A DNA stretch of 22,247 nucleotides from assembly GCA_016282655.1 (NCBI GenBank), contig JAEELK010000246.1, positions 1 through 22,247 of the forward strand. The letters are read 5' to 3'. The stretch's first letter is position 1, and every line of letters begins with the position of its first letter. Shown here one piece after another: positions 1 to 7,781 of this stretch. Origin of the DNA: Bacillota bacterium (GTDB lineage Bacteria > Bacillota > Clostridia > Peptostreptococcales > Anaerovoracaceae). The notes beneath the pieces are model-generated. The model made no database searches. It was not told where the DNA came from and saw only the letters and a program-made list of their open reading frames with translations. A program made the translations under genes and the position numbers.

Positions 1-829
1 TGAACTCCAGATCCAGCGTGTCGTCCAGCTCCGCGAAGTTCACCGCGACGCTGCCGATCTCCTGGATCTGCAGCTTTTCCAAAGGCCGGAAGATGAAGCG
101 GTGCAGGTCCGTCAGGACCTCCACGCTCCAGCGGCCCGGCGCGCCCCAGTTCGCCTGATAGGAAAAGAGCGCTCCGTTCTCGCTGACGCCGCTGCCCGCG
201 TAGATCATGGCCCGGGGATGCCAGTCCGACGTGCCCGCCGTGTAAGCCTGCATGTCTTTCGGCCGCCCGCCCAGATAAAAAGCCATGTCCGCCACGTGGG
301 AGGAGTTCGCGAGGAACCATTCCTCCTTCACGCCCGGCGCCTTGAGCAGCGGCCGGATCACGTGTCCCCACTCCGTGAACTCGAAGTGGAACGAACGGAC
401 GCCGCCCTCCTCCCGGATCATCTCCCGCGCCTTCCGCACGGAAGCATAGCAGCGCCGGTTGTAGGCCACGAAGACCCTGCTGCCCGTTTCCGCCGCAGCG
501 CGGGCCGTCTCCCGGATGTCCTCCTCCGTGAGGCCGCCCGGCTTCTCCACCAGGATCTTGCGGACGCCGGCTTCCATCAGCCGGCGGCTGACCGCGCCGA
601 GCAGATCGGATGAGACGGCCACGATCGCGGCGCCGCACTCCGCCAGGCTCCCGTCCGCGATGCAGGCTTCCACGCCGCCGCGCAGCACGGGCCGTCCGGT
701 CTCTGCTTCAAAACGCGCCGCCGACGCGTCTCCGCGCCCCACGACCGTATACCCTGCGCCAAGGGCCGCCAGCACTCTGGCATATTCGACCGCCATCGGG
801 CCCGCCCCTGCCAACAAGACCTTTTTCAT
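1..829 (-). CDS. Gfo/Idh/MocA-family oxidoreductase (partial, C-terminus off the left edge)
   Basis: A reading frame starting with ATG at 829 runs without a stop to the window edge, giving at least 276 residues. The N-terminus has a Rossmann dinucleotide-binding loop (GAGPMA, residues 8-13), followed by the family's catalytic EKP motif at residues 94-96 and, in the second domain, an SHVAD stretch matching the family's H-x-x-D active-site pair. A GAGGAG ribosome binding site lies about 8-10 bases upstream of the ATG, and the preceding gene ends 24 bases before it, so it belongs to the same operon. The family performs NAD(P)-dependent oxidoreduction of sugars or sugar phosphates. Next to a nonulosonate pathway with a PtmE-like enzyme, a PtmF-like role in amino-sugar precursor supply is possible. 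The exact substrate cannot be read from the sequence. Confidence 0.85.
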   Translation of the reverse strand, partial: MKKVLLAGAGPMAVEYARVLAALGAGYTVVGRGDASAARFEAETGRPVLRGGVEACIADGSLAECGAAIVAVSSDLLGAVSRRLMEAGVRKILVEKPGGLTEEDIRETARAAAETGSRVFVAYNRRCYASVRKAREMIREEGGVRSFHFEFTEWGHVIRPLLKAPGVKEEWFLANSSHVADMAFYLGGRPKDMQAYTAGTSDWHPRAMIYAGSGVSENGALFSYQANWGAPGRWSVEVLTDLHRFIFRPLEKLQIQEIGSVAVNFAELDDTLDLEF

Positions 830-853
830 GTCTGCACGCTCCTCTTCATCGCT

Positions 854-1831
854 CTACGTAAACGGAAACTCGCGCTTGTCATAGCCCAGCTCTTCCCGCA
901 GGAAGCGCGTGACCGCTTCCATCAGCCGCCGGTGGATCGCGGCAGACTCCTCATAAGGCGCCAGCTTGCAGTTCCCCGTCCGGAGCAGTTCCTCCGCCAG
1001 CACGGTCGTCAGCTCGCTCTGATAGGGGATCCGAAAGCGCTCCTGTACGAATCCTTCCGAAGCGGAAGCACCGCGCCAGAAGGCGACACCGTCCGTTTCG
1101 TCCAGAAAGAGCTGCTCCTCCGCGCCCTTCAGCTGCACGAGCAGCGGCAGGTCTCCCTCTCTGCGGCAGCTGATGCAGCCCGTGCTCCCGTCCGCAAAGC
1201 GCAGTTCCACCGTTCCGAACAGCTCCAGATAGCCGGGACGCTTGCTTTCGTGCAGCTCGCGCAGCAGCTCGGAAAGGTCCGCCGTAAAGTCTGTGCTGCC
1301 GCAGAGCCAGGCCAGAAAGTCCGCAAAGTGGATCAGATTGCCCATCAGGCCGAAGCGCGTGCCGGAGACGTGGTAGGCGTAGGGGCCTGCCCCGATCCGC
1401 GCCTTGACATCCTCATAGACGGGCATCATGCGCCGGCAGCAGTTGACCCAGGCTTTGGTGCCCGTCCGTCGGAGCAGAGCGCCGACCGCATCCAGGTCAT
1501 CCGCCGACGCAAAGAGCCACTTTTCCAGGATCAGATACCGTACCCTGCTCCTAGCCAGCAATCCTTCCACGATGCTCCTGCGCGGGCCGGAAGCGCTCGC
1601 CACGATGGCCAGGCGCAGCTCGTCCGGCAGCGCGGAGCTGTCTTCCGCAAACACCGTCCGGGCAAGCTGCTCGGGGGAAGCCACCGCCGCAAAACGCTCG
1701 CGGGCTGTCTGCAGGGCTGCCCCGGAGGGGTCCACCGCAAAGATGCGGACGTCCTCCCGCAGGGCCGCCAGCGCCTGCAGATGACGGCTGCCGAGTTGTC
1801 CGGCGCCGATGACACAAATGCTATCTGACAT
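854..1831 (-). CDS. Gfo/Idh/MocA-family oxidoreductase, atypical EKW motif
   Basis: This encodes a 325-residue protein with an N-terminal Rossmann loop (GAGQLGSRH, residues 9-17), as expected for an NAD(P)-dependent sugar oxidoreductase. The usual EKP motif reads EKW here: the lysine is kept and the proline replaced by tryptophan. The substrate-domain HxxD pair is present as IHFAD. An AAGGA ribosome binding site precedes the ATG, and the start overlaps the end of the upstream glycosyltransferase gene by 11 bases, which implies translational coupling. It is followed 24 bases later by a second, divergent member of the same family. The two may act in sequence or as a heteromer in making a sugar of the nonulosonate pathway. 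The substrate is unknown. Confidence 0.85.
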   Translation of the reverse strand: MSDSICVIGAGQLGSRHLQALAALREDVRIFAVDPSGAALQTARERFAAVASPEQLARTVFAEDSSALPDELRLAIVASASGPRRSIVEGLLARSRVRYLILEKWLFASADDLDAVGALLRRTGTKAWVNCCRRMMPVYEDVKARIGAGPYAYHVSGTRFGLMGNLIHFADFLAWLCGSTDFTADLSELLRELHESKRPGYLELFGTVELRFADGSTGCISCRREGDLPLLVQLKGAEEQLFLDETDGVAFWRGASASEGFVQERFRIPYQSELTTVLAEELLRTGNCKLAPYEESAAIHRRLMEAVTRFLREELGYDKREFPFT

Positions 1832-3005
1832 ACCGTCCTTCTTTCTCCGCCTCCGCCAGCAGCCGGGAGAGCAGCGCGGACTCCTTGCCGAGCAGCGCGT
1901 AATGCAGTTCCGAGAGCTTGCGGTACTTCTGCGGATCGCTCAGATCGTCTATGACGAAGGGGATCCCGCTGTGGAAGGCCTGCTGCAGCACGGCGGAGTA
2001 GATTGCCACCGCATGCTCCGTCCGTCCGAGCGAGGCCTCTATGGATACCTCCCTGCAGTCCTCCACGTCCATGTCCGAAAAGAGCGCCCTCACCTCTTCC
2101 GCCTTGGAATAGCGCGGGTGCGGCCGCACGGCGACCCGCAGGCCCTGCTTCTGCAGGCGGAGCAGCAGGCCGTGGATCCGCTCCAGCTTCGCGCCGCTCT
2201 CCGCGCTCAGATAGTAGGTGTGATCATAGCATCGTTGCTCCGGCGCCTCCCGCGGCACGCGCAGGGAAGGAGGCGCCTCCACGGTGAACTGTCCCGGTGC
2301 GGCCCGCAGCGCCTGAAAGGTCCGCGCGTAATCCTCGTTCCATACGTAACAGCGATCAAAGTGGAAAAAGGCGTCCTGGATGTAGAAGAAGTTCTCTCCG
2401 TGCTGCGCGTTGATCAACTCCACCCCGTTCCGCTCCGCATGCAGCCGCTGCAGGGAAGAGGTGAAGGAGTATTCGCTGCAGACGATCAGCGCTTCCGGCC
2501 GATACGCCTCAAAGATCGCCCTGTGCTGCGCCACCTTGATCATCAGCTTCAGGTGGAAAAAAGGCGCTCCGGGGAAGCGCCGGCGGATCTCCTGCAGGAA
2601 CGCTTCGTCCGCTTCCGTCAGACGGGGCGCGGGGCCCTCGCCGCAGAGCACGGGGTCCCCGAATTCTCTGCGCAGTCCGTCCGGAACGATATTCGCCGGC
2701 ATGCCGTGGTCGAAGAAGACGCAGCGGCACTGCGCTGCCGCTGCGCTCCCCGCCTCCTTCCGATACCGGCGGAAGAGGCGCCCGTAGAGCAGGGACGCGG
2801 CCAGGCCCCAGCAGAAGGGCAGGAGCCACCCATAGAGATGCATCTGGCAGCGATACTGGCAGAAGGACCGCTCCGCGTCGTCCGAGGGCTCCGACAGCGA
2901 CTCTAAAAAAGCCCGCTGCTTCTCCACCGGAAACGTAAAGAGCGGTTCCCGCTTCACCTGGAAATAGTTCGCTATGGATTTTAGTTGCTGAAGGATCCCA
3001 GCCAT
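1821..3005 (-). CDS. Putative GT-B glycosyltransferase (capsule/sialyltransferase-like), candidate nonulosonate transferase
   Basis: This is a 394-residue protein not confidently assigned to a family. Features seen are a hydrophobic stretch at about residues 58-75 followed by an arginine-rich patch (possible membrane association), a QHG motif at 201-203, an RPHPR motif at 294-298 and a serine motif around 337 (IYSAVLQQAF). QHG plus HP motifs in this order occur in GT-B enzymes such as CDP-glycerol polymerases. HP plus a downstream serine motif is typical of bacterial sialyl- and polysialyltransferases, which use CMP-sugars. Directly following the CMP-nonulosonate synthetase gene (77 bases after it), it is the best candidate for the transferase using that CMP-sugar. 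A GGGAG ribosome binding site lies 8 bases before the ATG. The function is inferred from motifs and position only. Confidence 0.65.
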   Translation of the reverse strand: MAGILQQLKSIANYFQVKREPLFTFPVEKQRAFLESLSEPSDDAERSFCQYRCQMHLYGWLLPFCWGLAASLLYGRLFRRYRKEAGSAAAAQCRCVFFDHGMPANIVPDGLRREFGDPVLCGEGPAPRLTEADEAFLQEIRRRFPGAPFFHLKLMIKVAQHRAIFEAYRPEALIVCSEYSFTSSLQRLHAERNGVELINAQHGENFFYIQDAFFHFDRCYVWNEDYARTFQALRAAPGQFTVEAPPSLRVPREAPEQRCYDHTYYLSAESGAKLERIHGLLLRLQKQGLRVAVRPHPRYSKAEEVRALFSDMDVEDCREVSIEASLGRTEHAVAIYSAVLQQAFHSGIPFVIDDLSDPQKYRKLSELHYALLGKESALLSRLLAEAEKEGRYVR

Positions 3006-3082
3006 GCCGTGCTCTCCCGGAGATCTGCCGCTCCGCGGTCTGCCTGTGTGCGCCAGACTGAGCCGCTGCCTTTGGAGCAGTG

Positions 3083-3805
3083 TTACAGTCTTCCTTCCTC
3101 GATCGCCGCTGCGATGATCTGCATCAGTTTGTAATCGTCCTCGCTGTCGATGTCCAGCACGCCGTAGTCCGGCATCTCATAGAACAGCACTTTCCCGTCC
3201 AGGACCTTCTTCACGCCGCGCAGCAGGAACCCCCGCCGGTAGACGTAGATGGAACCGTTGATGTCGAAGCACTCCGGCGCCTCCTGCCGGGCCAGATAGT
3301 CGCTCTCGAGTACCAGCCTGCCGTAGCCGTCTTCGCCCCGCTTCACCATATTGAAATAGGGGGAGCGCCTGGAGGGGACCACAGAGATCGCCACGTCCGC
3401 GGCAGGATCCTCCTCCAGCGTACGCAGGACGCCTTCGATGTCGCCGGGACGCCGCAGCGGCGAGGTCAGGTCCAGGTCGATGACGCAGTCGTAACGCTTG
3501 CCGCAGCGTGCCTCCATCTTGCGGAGCGTGTCCTGGATGACCGCCACCTTGCCCACCCGGTCGCCGGCCAGCGCCTCCTCCCGAGGGATCTCCTGAAACG
3601 CTTCGCCAAAGGCCTGCGCCTGCTCGATCAGAACAGGGCTGTCCGTGTTGACGGCCAGATCGACCGCCGCCTGCGTGCCTTCCCGGAACTTGCGGTAGGC
3701 GCGCAGCGTGCGCCAGGCCAGGGGCTCCCCGTTCAGTTCTCTGATGTTTTTGCTCTTCACGCCTTTGGAGCCGGCGCGGGCGCAGATGGTCACCAGGATG
3801 TTCAT
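3083..3805 (-). CDS. neuA: CMP-nonulosonate synthetase (NeuA/LegF family cytidylyltransferase)
   Basis: This is a 240-residue protein of the acylneuraminate cytidylyltransferase family, which activates a nonulosonic acid with CTP to give the CMP-sugar used by transferases. The N-terminus carries the nucleotide-binding signature ARAGSKGVKSKNIR (residues 9-22), and a central DLDLTSPLRRP stretch corresponds to the family's conserved TSPLR loop. The length is normal for the stand-alone catalytic domain; no acetylhydrolase domain is fused. A GGAAG ribosome binding site sits about 11 bases upstream, and the gene starts 6 bases after the NeuC-like gene ends. Which nonulosonate it activates (N-acetylneuraminate, legionaminate or another) cannot be decided from these motifs. 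The PtmE-like neighbour favours a legionaminic-type sugar. Confidence 0.9.
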   Translation of the reverse strand: MNILVTICARAGSKGVKSKNIRELNGEPLAWRTLRAYRKFREGTQAAVDLAVNTDSPVLIEQAQAFGEAFQEIPREEALAGDRVGKVAVIQDTLRKMEARCGKRYDCVIDLDLTSPLRRPGDIEGVLRTLEEDPAADVAISVVPSRRSPYFNMVKRGEDGYGRLVLESDYLARQEAPECFDINGSIYVYRRGFLLRGVKKVLDGKVLFYEMPDYGVLDIDSEDDYKLMQIIAAAIEEGRL

Positions 3806-3811
3806 GGGTCT

Positions 3812-4999
3812 CTATGCTTCCTTTCGTCCGAGATCGCTGCCAAGAGCCGTCTCCGGCAGATCGTAAAAGCGCTTCATCAGGCAGATCGTTCCGCTCCGCA
3901 GCGCTTTTTTGATCTCCCCGGCGATCCTGGCCGCCGTGTCCGGCTTGTAATAAGGGCTTTCGATCTTCTCCGCCCGGCCTGCCGCGAGCGCCTGACGCAT
4001 GGCGGCTTCGATGGCCTGCGACTCCGCCTCGCAGTCGATCACCGTGGAGGCGCGCAGCCTCCCCTTTTGCCGCGGCCCGACGTTGACCGTCGGCACGCCG
4101 AAGAGCGGCGCTTCATAGATGCCGCTGGAGGAATTTCCGAGCACCAGGGCGCAGAGCCGCATGGCGGAAAGATAGCGGACGATGCCCAGCGAGTCGAAGA
4201 CGAAGCAGTTCGTGCGGCGCGCCGCTTCCGCTTCCAGGACCGCGTTGATCCGCTGCCCGCGGCTGTCCGCGTTCGCCTTGGTGAAGAGGAAGCGCATCTG
4301 CGGGAAAGCGTCGATCGCCGCGAAGAGCTGCCGCAGCTCCTCCGCTTCATCCGCCTCCTGCAGCGTGACCGGATGATAGGTGGCCAGCGCGAAGGGCCCG
4401 CGCAGTTCAACGCCCAGGGACGCTTCCAACTCTGCCTTTTCCATCAGCGGCAGCGTCAGGATGTTCTCCGCGCCGGGCGCGCCGTAGTTGAAGACCCTCG
4501 CCGGGTCCTCTCCCAGCTGGATCACCCTGTGGCGGGATTGCTCATTGCTGACGAAGTGCAGCCAGCTCATCTTCGTGATGGCATGGCGGAAGCATTCGTC
4601 CACCGCGCCTTCCGTGGTGTCACCGCCGTAGAGGTGCGCGATGGGTATGCGGAACATGGCCGCGGCCGCGGCGCAGGCGAAGATCTCATAGCGGTCTCCC
4701 AGCAGGACCAGCAGGTCCGGCCGTTCTTTGGCAAAATATGCTGCAAAGCCCTCCATGGCCCGGGCGCAGGAGAACGCCATGCCCTGCTCGTCGTCCTGGG
4801 AGACGATGCAGGGGATCTCCGCGGCGATCGGGAAACCGTCCGCACGGATCTCGTCCACGGTATGCCCGAAGGCGGGATCCAGATGCGTTCCGCTCACGAC
4901 CAGGCGCAGATCCACCTCTGCGTCCATGTGCAGGATGCGGATGAGGCCGCGCAGCAATCCGTACTCGGCCCGGCTGCCGCTCACCACGGCGATCTTCAT
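3812..4999 (-). CDS. neuC: Hydrolysing NDP-GlcNAc-type 2-epimerase (NeuC/LegG family)
   Basis: This member of the UDP-N-acetylglucosamine 2-epimerase fold makes the free manno-configured amino sugar that NeuB condenses with phosphoenolpyruvate. The 395-residue protein shows the N-terminal SGSRAEYGLL signature, LGDRYEIFA, the HLYGGD active-site loop, and a C-terminal GNSSSGIYEAP nucleotide-binding stretch. I chose ATG 4999 because the family typically begins MKIAVVSGSRAEYG and GGAAGAGG lies about 11 bases upstream. Starts at 5020 or 5026 (7 or 9 residues longer) are also open, and AGAGG lies well placed before 5020. The NeuB-like gene ends at 5031, so the genes are close and probably coupled. 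NeuC uses UDP-GlcNAc, while LegG of Campylobacter uses a GDP-linked diacetamido sugar; the motifs do not separate the two. Confidence 0.9.
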   Translation of the reverse strand: MKIAVVSGSRAEYGLLRGLIRILHMDAEVDLRLVVSGTHLDPAFGHTVDEIRADGFPIAAEIPCIVSQDDEQGMAFSCARAMEGFAAYFAKERPDLLVLLGDRYEIFACAAAAAMFRIPIAHLYGGDTTEGAVDECFRHAITKMSWLHFVSNEQSRHRVIQLGEDPARVFNYGAPGAENILTLPLMEKAELEASLGVELRGPFALATYHPVTLQEADEAEELRQLFAAIDAFPQMRFLFTKANADSRGQRINAVLEAEAARRTNCFVFDSLGIVRYLSAMRLCALVLGNSSSGIYEAPLFGVPTVNVGPRQKGRLRASTVIDCEAESQAIEAAMRQALAAGRAEKIESPYYKPDTAARIAGEIKKALRSGTICLMKRFYDLPETALGSDLGRKEA

Positions 5000-5030
5000 T
5001 TGTGAGTTTACCTCTTCCATGTCCATGCCT

Positions 5031-6032
5031 CTAAAATCGGATCTGCTCGTCCGGCGCAAAGTCACAGACTGCCTGCTTGCCGATCACGGAGAACCATTCT
5101 CTGGGGCTGATGCCGTCCCCGGGGCGCTTGCAGCAGAGATCGTCTTCCGCAAGGATCTGCCCCTTCCGGATGAAGCGCTTCGCCACGATGCTCTTGCGGG
5201 CGGCCGTCATGTTCCTGCGCTCCGAAGGCGAGACCCGGATGGCCTTCTCCCCCAGCGCAGTTTCGATGCGGCGGATGGCTGTGACCATGCAGCGCAGTTC
5301 CTCCGGGTCCAGGCTGGCTCTGTCATCCGGCCCTTCCATCTTTTTGTCTAACGTAAAGTGCTTTTCGATCACCTCTGCGCCCAGCGCCACCGCCGCGACC
5401 GGCGCTTCGATGCCGAGCGTATGATCGGAATAGCCCACCGGACAGCCGAAGCGTTCCCGCAGGGCCGTGATGGCACTTAGATTGGCATCTTCCAGAGGCG
5501 TCGGATACTCCGTGTTGCAGTGCAGCAGCGTGATCTCTCCCGCCCCGTGCTCCCGCAGCAGATCCACGGCGAAGGCCACGTCGTCCTCGTCGCACATGCC
5601 CGTGGAGAGGAGCAGCGGCTGGCCGGTCGCCGCCAGGCGCAGGAGATAGGGCACGTTCGTGACCTCGCCCGAAGGGATCTTCCAGACGGTCGGATCCAGC
5701 GTCTTCAGGAATTCGATGCTCTCTGCGTCGAAAGGCGTCGCCAGAAAACGGATGCCGATCCCGTCGCAATAGGCCTTCAGTTCCCGGAACTCGTCAAAAG
5801 ACAGCGCGAGCCGCGACAGCATCTCCAGCTGGCTCTCGGCCCTTCCGACGTTCTGCTTCTGATAGTCCGCCATCCCGGCCGAGGCGGAGACCAGGCGCTC
5901 CGGCACGAAGGCCTGGTATTTCACCACGTCCGCGCCGGCTTCCTTTGCGGCGTCCGCCATCCGCTTCGCCAGCGCGAGGCTGCCGTTATGGTTCACGCCG
6001 GCTTCGGCGATGATCAGCACAGGATCACGCAT
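5031..6032 (-). CDS. neuB: Nonulosonic acid synthase (NeuB/LegI family)
   Basis: This 333-residue enzyme condenses an N-acyl-mannosamine-type sugar with phosphoenolpyruvate to form a nine-carbon acid. The TIM-barrel domain carries the NeuB signatures EAGVNHNGS (residues 10-18), VVKYQAF, LLSTGM, LHCNTEYPTPLED and VGYSDHTLG, plus the EKHFTLDKKMEGPDD phosphate/metal-binding loop. A C-terminal SAF (antifreeze-like) domain follows from about residue 275, with SIVAKRFIRKGQ and RPGDGISP. The order and length are normal for the family. The ATG is preceded by GGAGGCGGAGC and overlaps the end of the acyltransferase gene by 8 bases. The HCNTEYP form resembles legionaminate synthases, but this alone does not exclude N-acetylneuraminate. 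Confidence 0.95.
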   Translation of the reverse strand: MRDPVLIIAEAGVNHNGSLALAKRMADAAKEAGADVVKYQAFVPERLVSASAGMADYQKQNVGRAESQLEMLSRLALSFDEFRELKAYCDGIGIRFLATPFDAESIEFLKTLDPTVWKIPSGEVTNVPYLLRLAATGQPLLLSTGMCDEDDVAFAVDLLREHGAGEITLLHCNTEYPTPLEDANLSAITALRERFGCPVGYSDHTLGIEAPVAAVALGAEVIEKHFTLDKKMEGPDDRASLDPEELRCMVTAIRRIETALGEKAIRVSPSERRNMTAARKSIVAKRFIRKGQILAEDDLCCKRPGDGISPREWFSVIGKQAVCDFAPDEQIRF

Positions 6033-6702
6033 GCTCCGCCTCCGTTCTCTCCTGCAGCGGCCGCGCCGGGACGCCGGCCAGCGTCACGCCGGCAGGCGCG
6101 TCTTTGGTCAGCACGGCGCCCGCGCCCAGGACGGCGCCGTCTCCCATGCGGAGCCCTTGCAGCAGCGTCGCGTTCGCCCCGACGAGACAGCCGTCTCCGA
6201 GGGTGACGCAGCCGGAGAGGACCGCCCCCGGATTGCAGCAGTTATAGTCGCCCAGCGCCACGTCGTGGCCGAGCGTGGCGCAGCGGTTGATCAGGTTGAA
6301 GCTTCCCATGCGGATGCCGCAGGCCAGCACCGCGCCGGCGGAGATGACGTTCCCTTCGCCCAGGGCTTCCGGCGGCTCCAGAAAGACCGCCGAAGGGTGG
6401 ATGAGGTTCGGGAAGCACACGCCTGCGCAGCTCCGCAGCGCCCCATACAGGCGCCTCTTCAGCGCGCCGTCCGCAAAGGGAAGGAAGACGGCCAGCTTCC
6501 CGCGGGCAGCCGCCAGTGCCGGCAGATCCGCGTCGCAATATGCCACCGTCTGCCCGCCCGTCACGGGCATGCCGATCTTCTCCTGCTCCGCTTCGACGAA
6601 GCCCAGAAAAACATAGTCATCCAGCGCCTGCAGGATCCAGTAGGCCTCTTTGGAAGCGCCTTCGCTTCCCAGGATCACGGCTGCCAAACGTTCTTTCTCC
6701 AC
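6025..6702 (-). CDS. neuD: NeuD/PglD-family sugar N- or O-acyltransferase (left-handed beta-helix)
   Basis: This 225-residue protein has an N-terminal alpha/beta domain like that of PglD (about residues 1-100), where UDP- or GDP-sugar binding is expected. It then has hexapeptide repeats from about residue 110 to 210 (for example IRMGSFNLI, VTLGDGCLVGANATL, LRMGDGAVLGAGAVL). A GHDV motif supplies the likely catalytic histidine, and the chain ends with the family's AGVPARPL tail. It begins with GTG at 6702, where the preceding gene's TAG overlaps the start by one base (TAGTG). Homologues either acetylate the amino sugar precursor (LegH/PglD role) or O-acetylate sialic acid (NeuD role). Position between the nucleotidyltransferase and the synthase suits precursor N-acetylation, but that is inference. 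Confidence 0.88.
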   Translation of the reverse strand: MEKERLAAVILGSEGASKEAYWILQALDDYVFLGFVEAEQEKIGMPVTGGQTVAYCDADLPALAAARGKLAVFLPFADGALKRRLYGALRSCAGVCFPNLIHPSAVFLEPPEALGEGNVISAGAVLACGIRMGSFNLINRCATLGHDVALGDYNCCNPGAVLSGCVTLGDGCLVGANATLLQGLRMGDGAVLGAGAVLTKDAPAGVTLAGVPARPLQERTEAEHA

Positions 6703-7757
6703 TAGCGTTCAAACCTCTTCTTCATCTTTTCCATATCGCCGAACTGCCCCATGTCCATCCATGCATCGTCGGAGATGGGATAGGTCCCGATGCTCTCTCC
6801 GGCCCGCAGGCATTCTTCGATCAGATCTGTCATGGGCAGATGATGCTTTTCCTGGATGTATTCCAGTGCCCGCGGCTCCATCACGTACACGCCCGTGTTG
6901 ACCAGATAGTCCAGGGCCGGCTTTTCGACCAGCTGATCGATCTTGCCTTCCGGCGAGAGCGTGACGGTGCCGTAGGGAATGACGTAGCGCTTCATGGAGG
7001 TGACCACGGTGATCAGATTGCCGCTCTTTTTATGGAACTTCAGGAGGTTCGCGTAGTCGATCTCCAGCAGGATGTCGCAGTTGCTCAGGAAGAAGGTCTC
7101 GTCGAGGACGCCCTTCGCGTACCATAGGCTGCCGCCGGAGCCGAGCGGCTCATCCTCTTCGATGTATCGCACCTCGTAGTCGCGTTCCAGCTCGTCGAAA
7201 TAGGCTTTGATCATGTTCTTCTTGTAGTTCAGCGAGAAGAAGAACTGCCGGCAGCCGTACTGATAAAAGCTGTCCACCACCAGCTCCGCGATGGGGCGCT
7301 CTCCGATGGGGATGAGCGGCTTCGGCACCACCGTGGTGTACGGCAGGAGGCGCTCTCCCTTGCCGCCGGCCATGATGAAGACCGGCGTTTCGATCGGGTC
7401 GAAGCGGACCGTTTTCCCCTCTTCGTTCCAGAAGACGATGTCCAGAATGTGCATGGCCTCGTCCACCACCGGGACCGCCAGGATCACGTACTCCTCGATG
7501 AGCGCCTTGGCCCTCTGCTCCTCGCCTTTGCGCACGAATTTGGGCTGCGGGTTCATCACTTCGCGCACCGGCACGTCCAGGCCGTTCCCTTTCAGGATCC
7601 AGCGGCGGATGTCGCCGTCGGAGACGCAGCCCACCAGCGCGTCTGCCTCATCGACGACGAAGAGCTGATGCAGGGCGCGGTTCAGCTTTTCCATGCAGCT
7701 GCGCACGGATTCAGTCTGGAGCGCTTTGAAACGGTCGATGTCTTTCATGTTTGCCAT
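6702..7757 (-). CDS. ptmE: CBS-domain sugar-1-phosphate nucleotidyltransferase (PtmE-like)
   Basis: This 351-residue two-part protein has a pair of CBS domains at about residues 10-115 (VGCVSDGDIRRWIL, VPVVDEAMHILDIVFW) and then a nucleotidyltransferase domain. That domain has the MAGGKGERLLPYT signature (about 128-140), a PKPLIPIGERP loop, and a catalytic aspartate in SNCDILLEI. This architecture matches PtmE of Campylobacter, a glucosamine-1-phosphate guanylyltransferase that supplies GDP-GlcN for legionaminic acid. GGAG lies 8 bases before ATG 7757; a second ATG at 7748 (MKDIDRF) has AAAAGGATGG just upstream and is a real alternative. It follows the flippase gene by 24 bases. The guanylyl specificity and exact sugar are inferred from architecture and neighbours. 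Confidence 0.88.
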   Translation of the reverse strand: MANMKDIDRFKALQTESVRSCMEKLNRALHQLFVVDEADALVGCVSDGDIRRWILKGNGLDVPVREVMNPQPKFVRKGEEQRAKALIEEYVILAVPVVDEAMHILDIVFWNEEGKTVRFDPIETPVFIMAGGKGERLLPYTTVVPKPLIPIGERPIAELVVDSFYQYGCRQFFFSLNYKKNMIKAYFDELERDYEVRYIEEDEPLGSGGSLWYAKGVLDETFFLSNCDILLEIDYANLLKFHKKSGNLITVVTSMKRYVIPYGTVTLSPEGKIDQLVEKPALDYLVNTGVYVMEPRALEYIQEKHHLPMTDLIEECLRAGESIGTYPISDDAWMDMGQFGDMEKMKKRFER

Positions 7758-7781
7758 CCTTTTTTCTCCGCCGTGCCCGCC

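Noticed and set aside
3080..5005. Open frame of 641 codons on the plus strand opposite the NeuA and NeuC genes
   Set aside because: It lies antisense to two genes with clear family motifs, is rich in Arg, His, Gln and Asp as mirror frames of G+C-rich genes are, and shows no recognisable domain.
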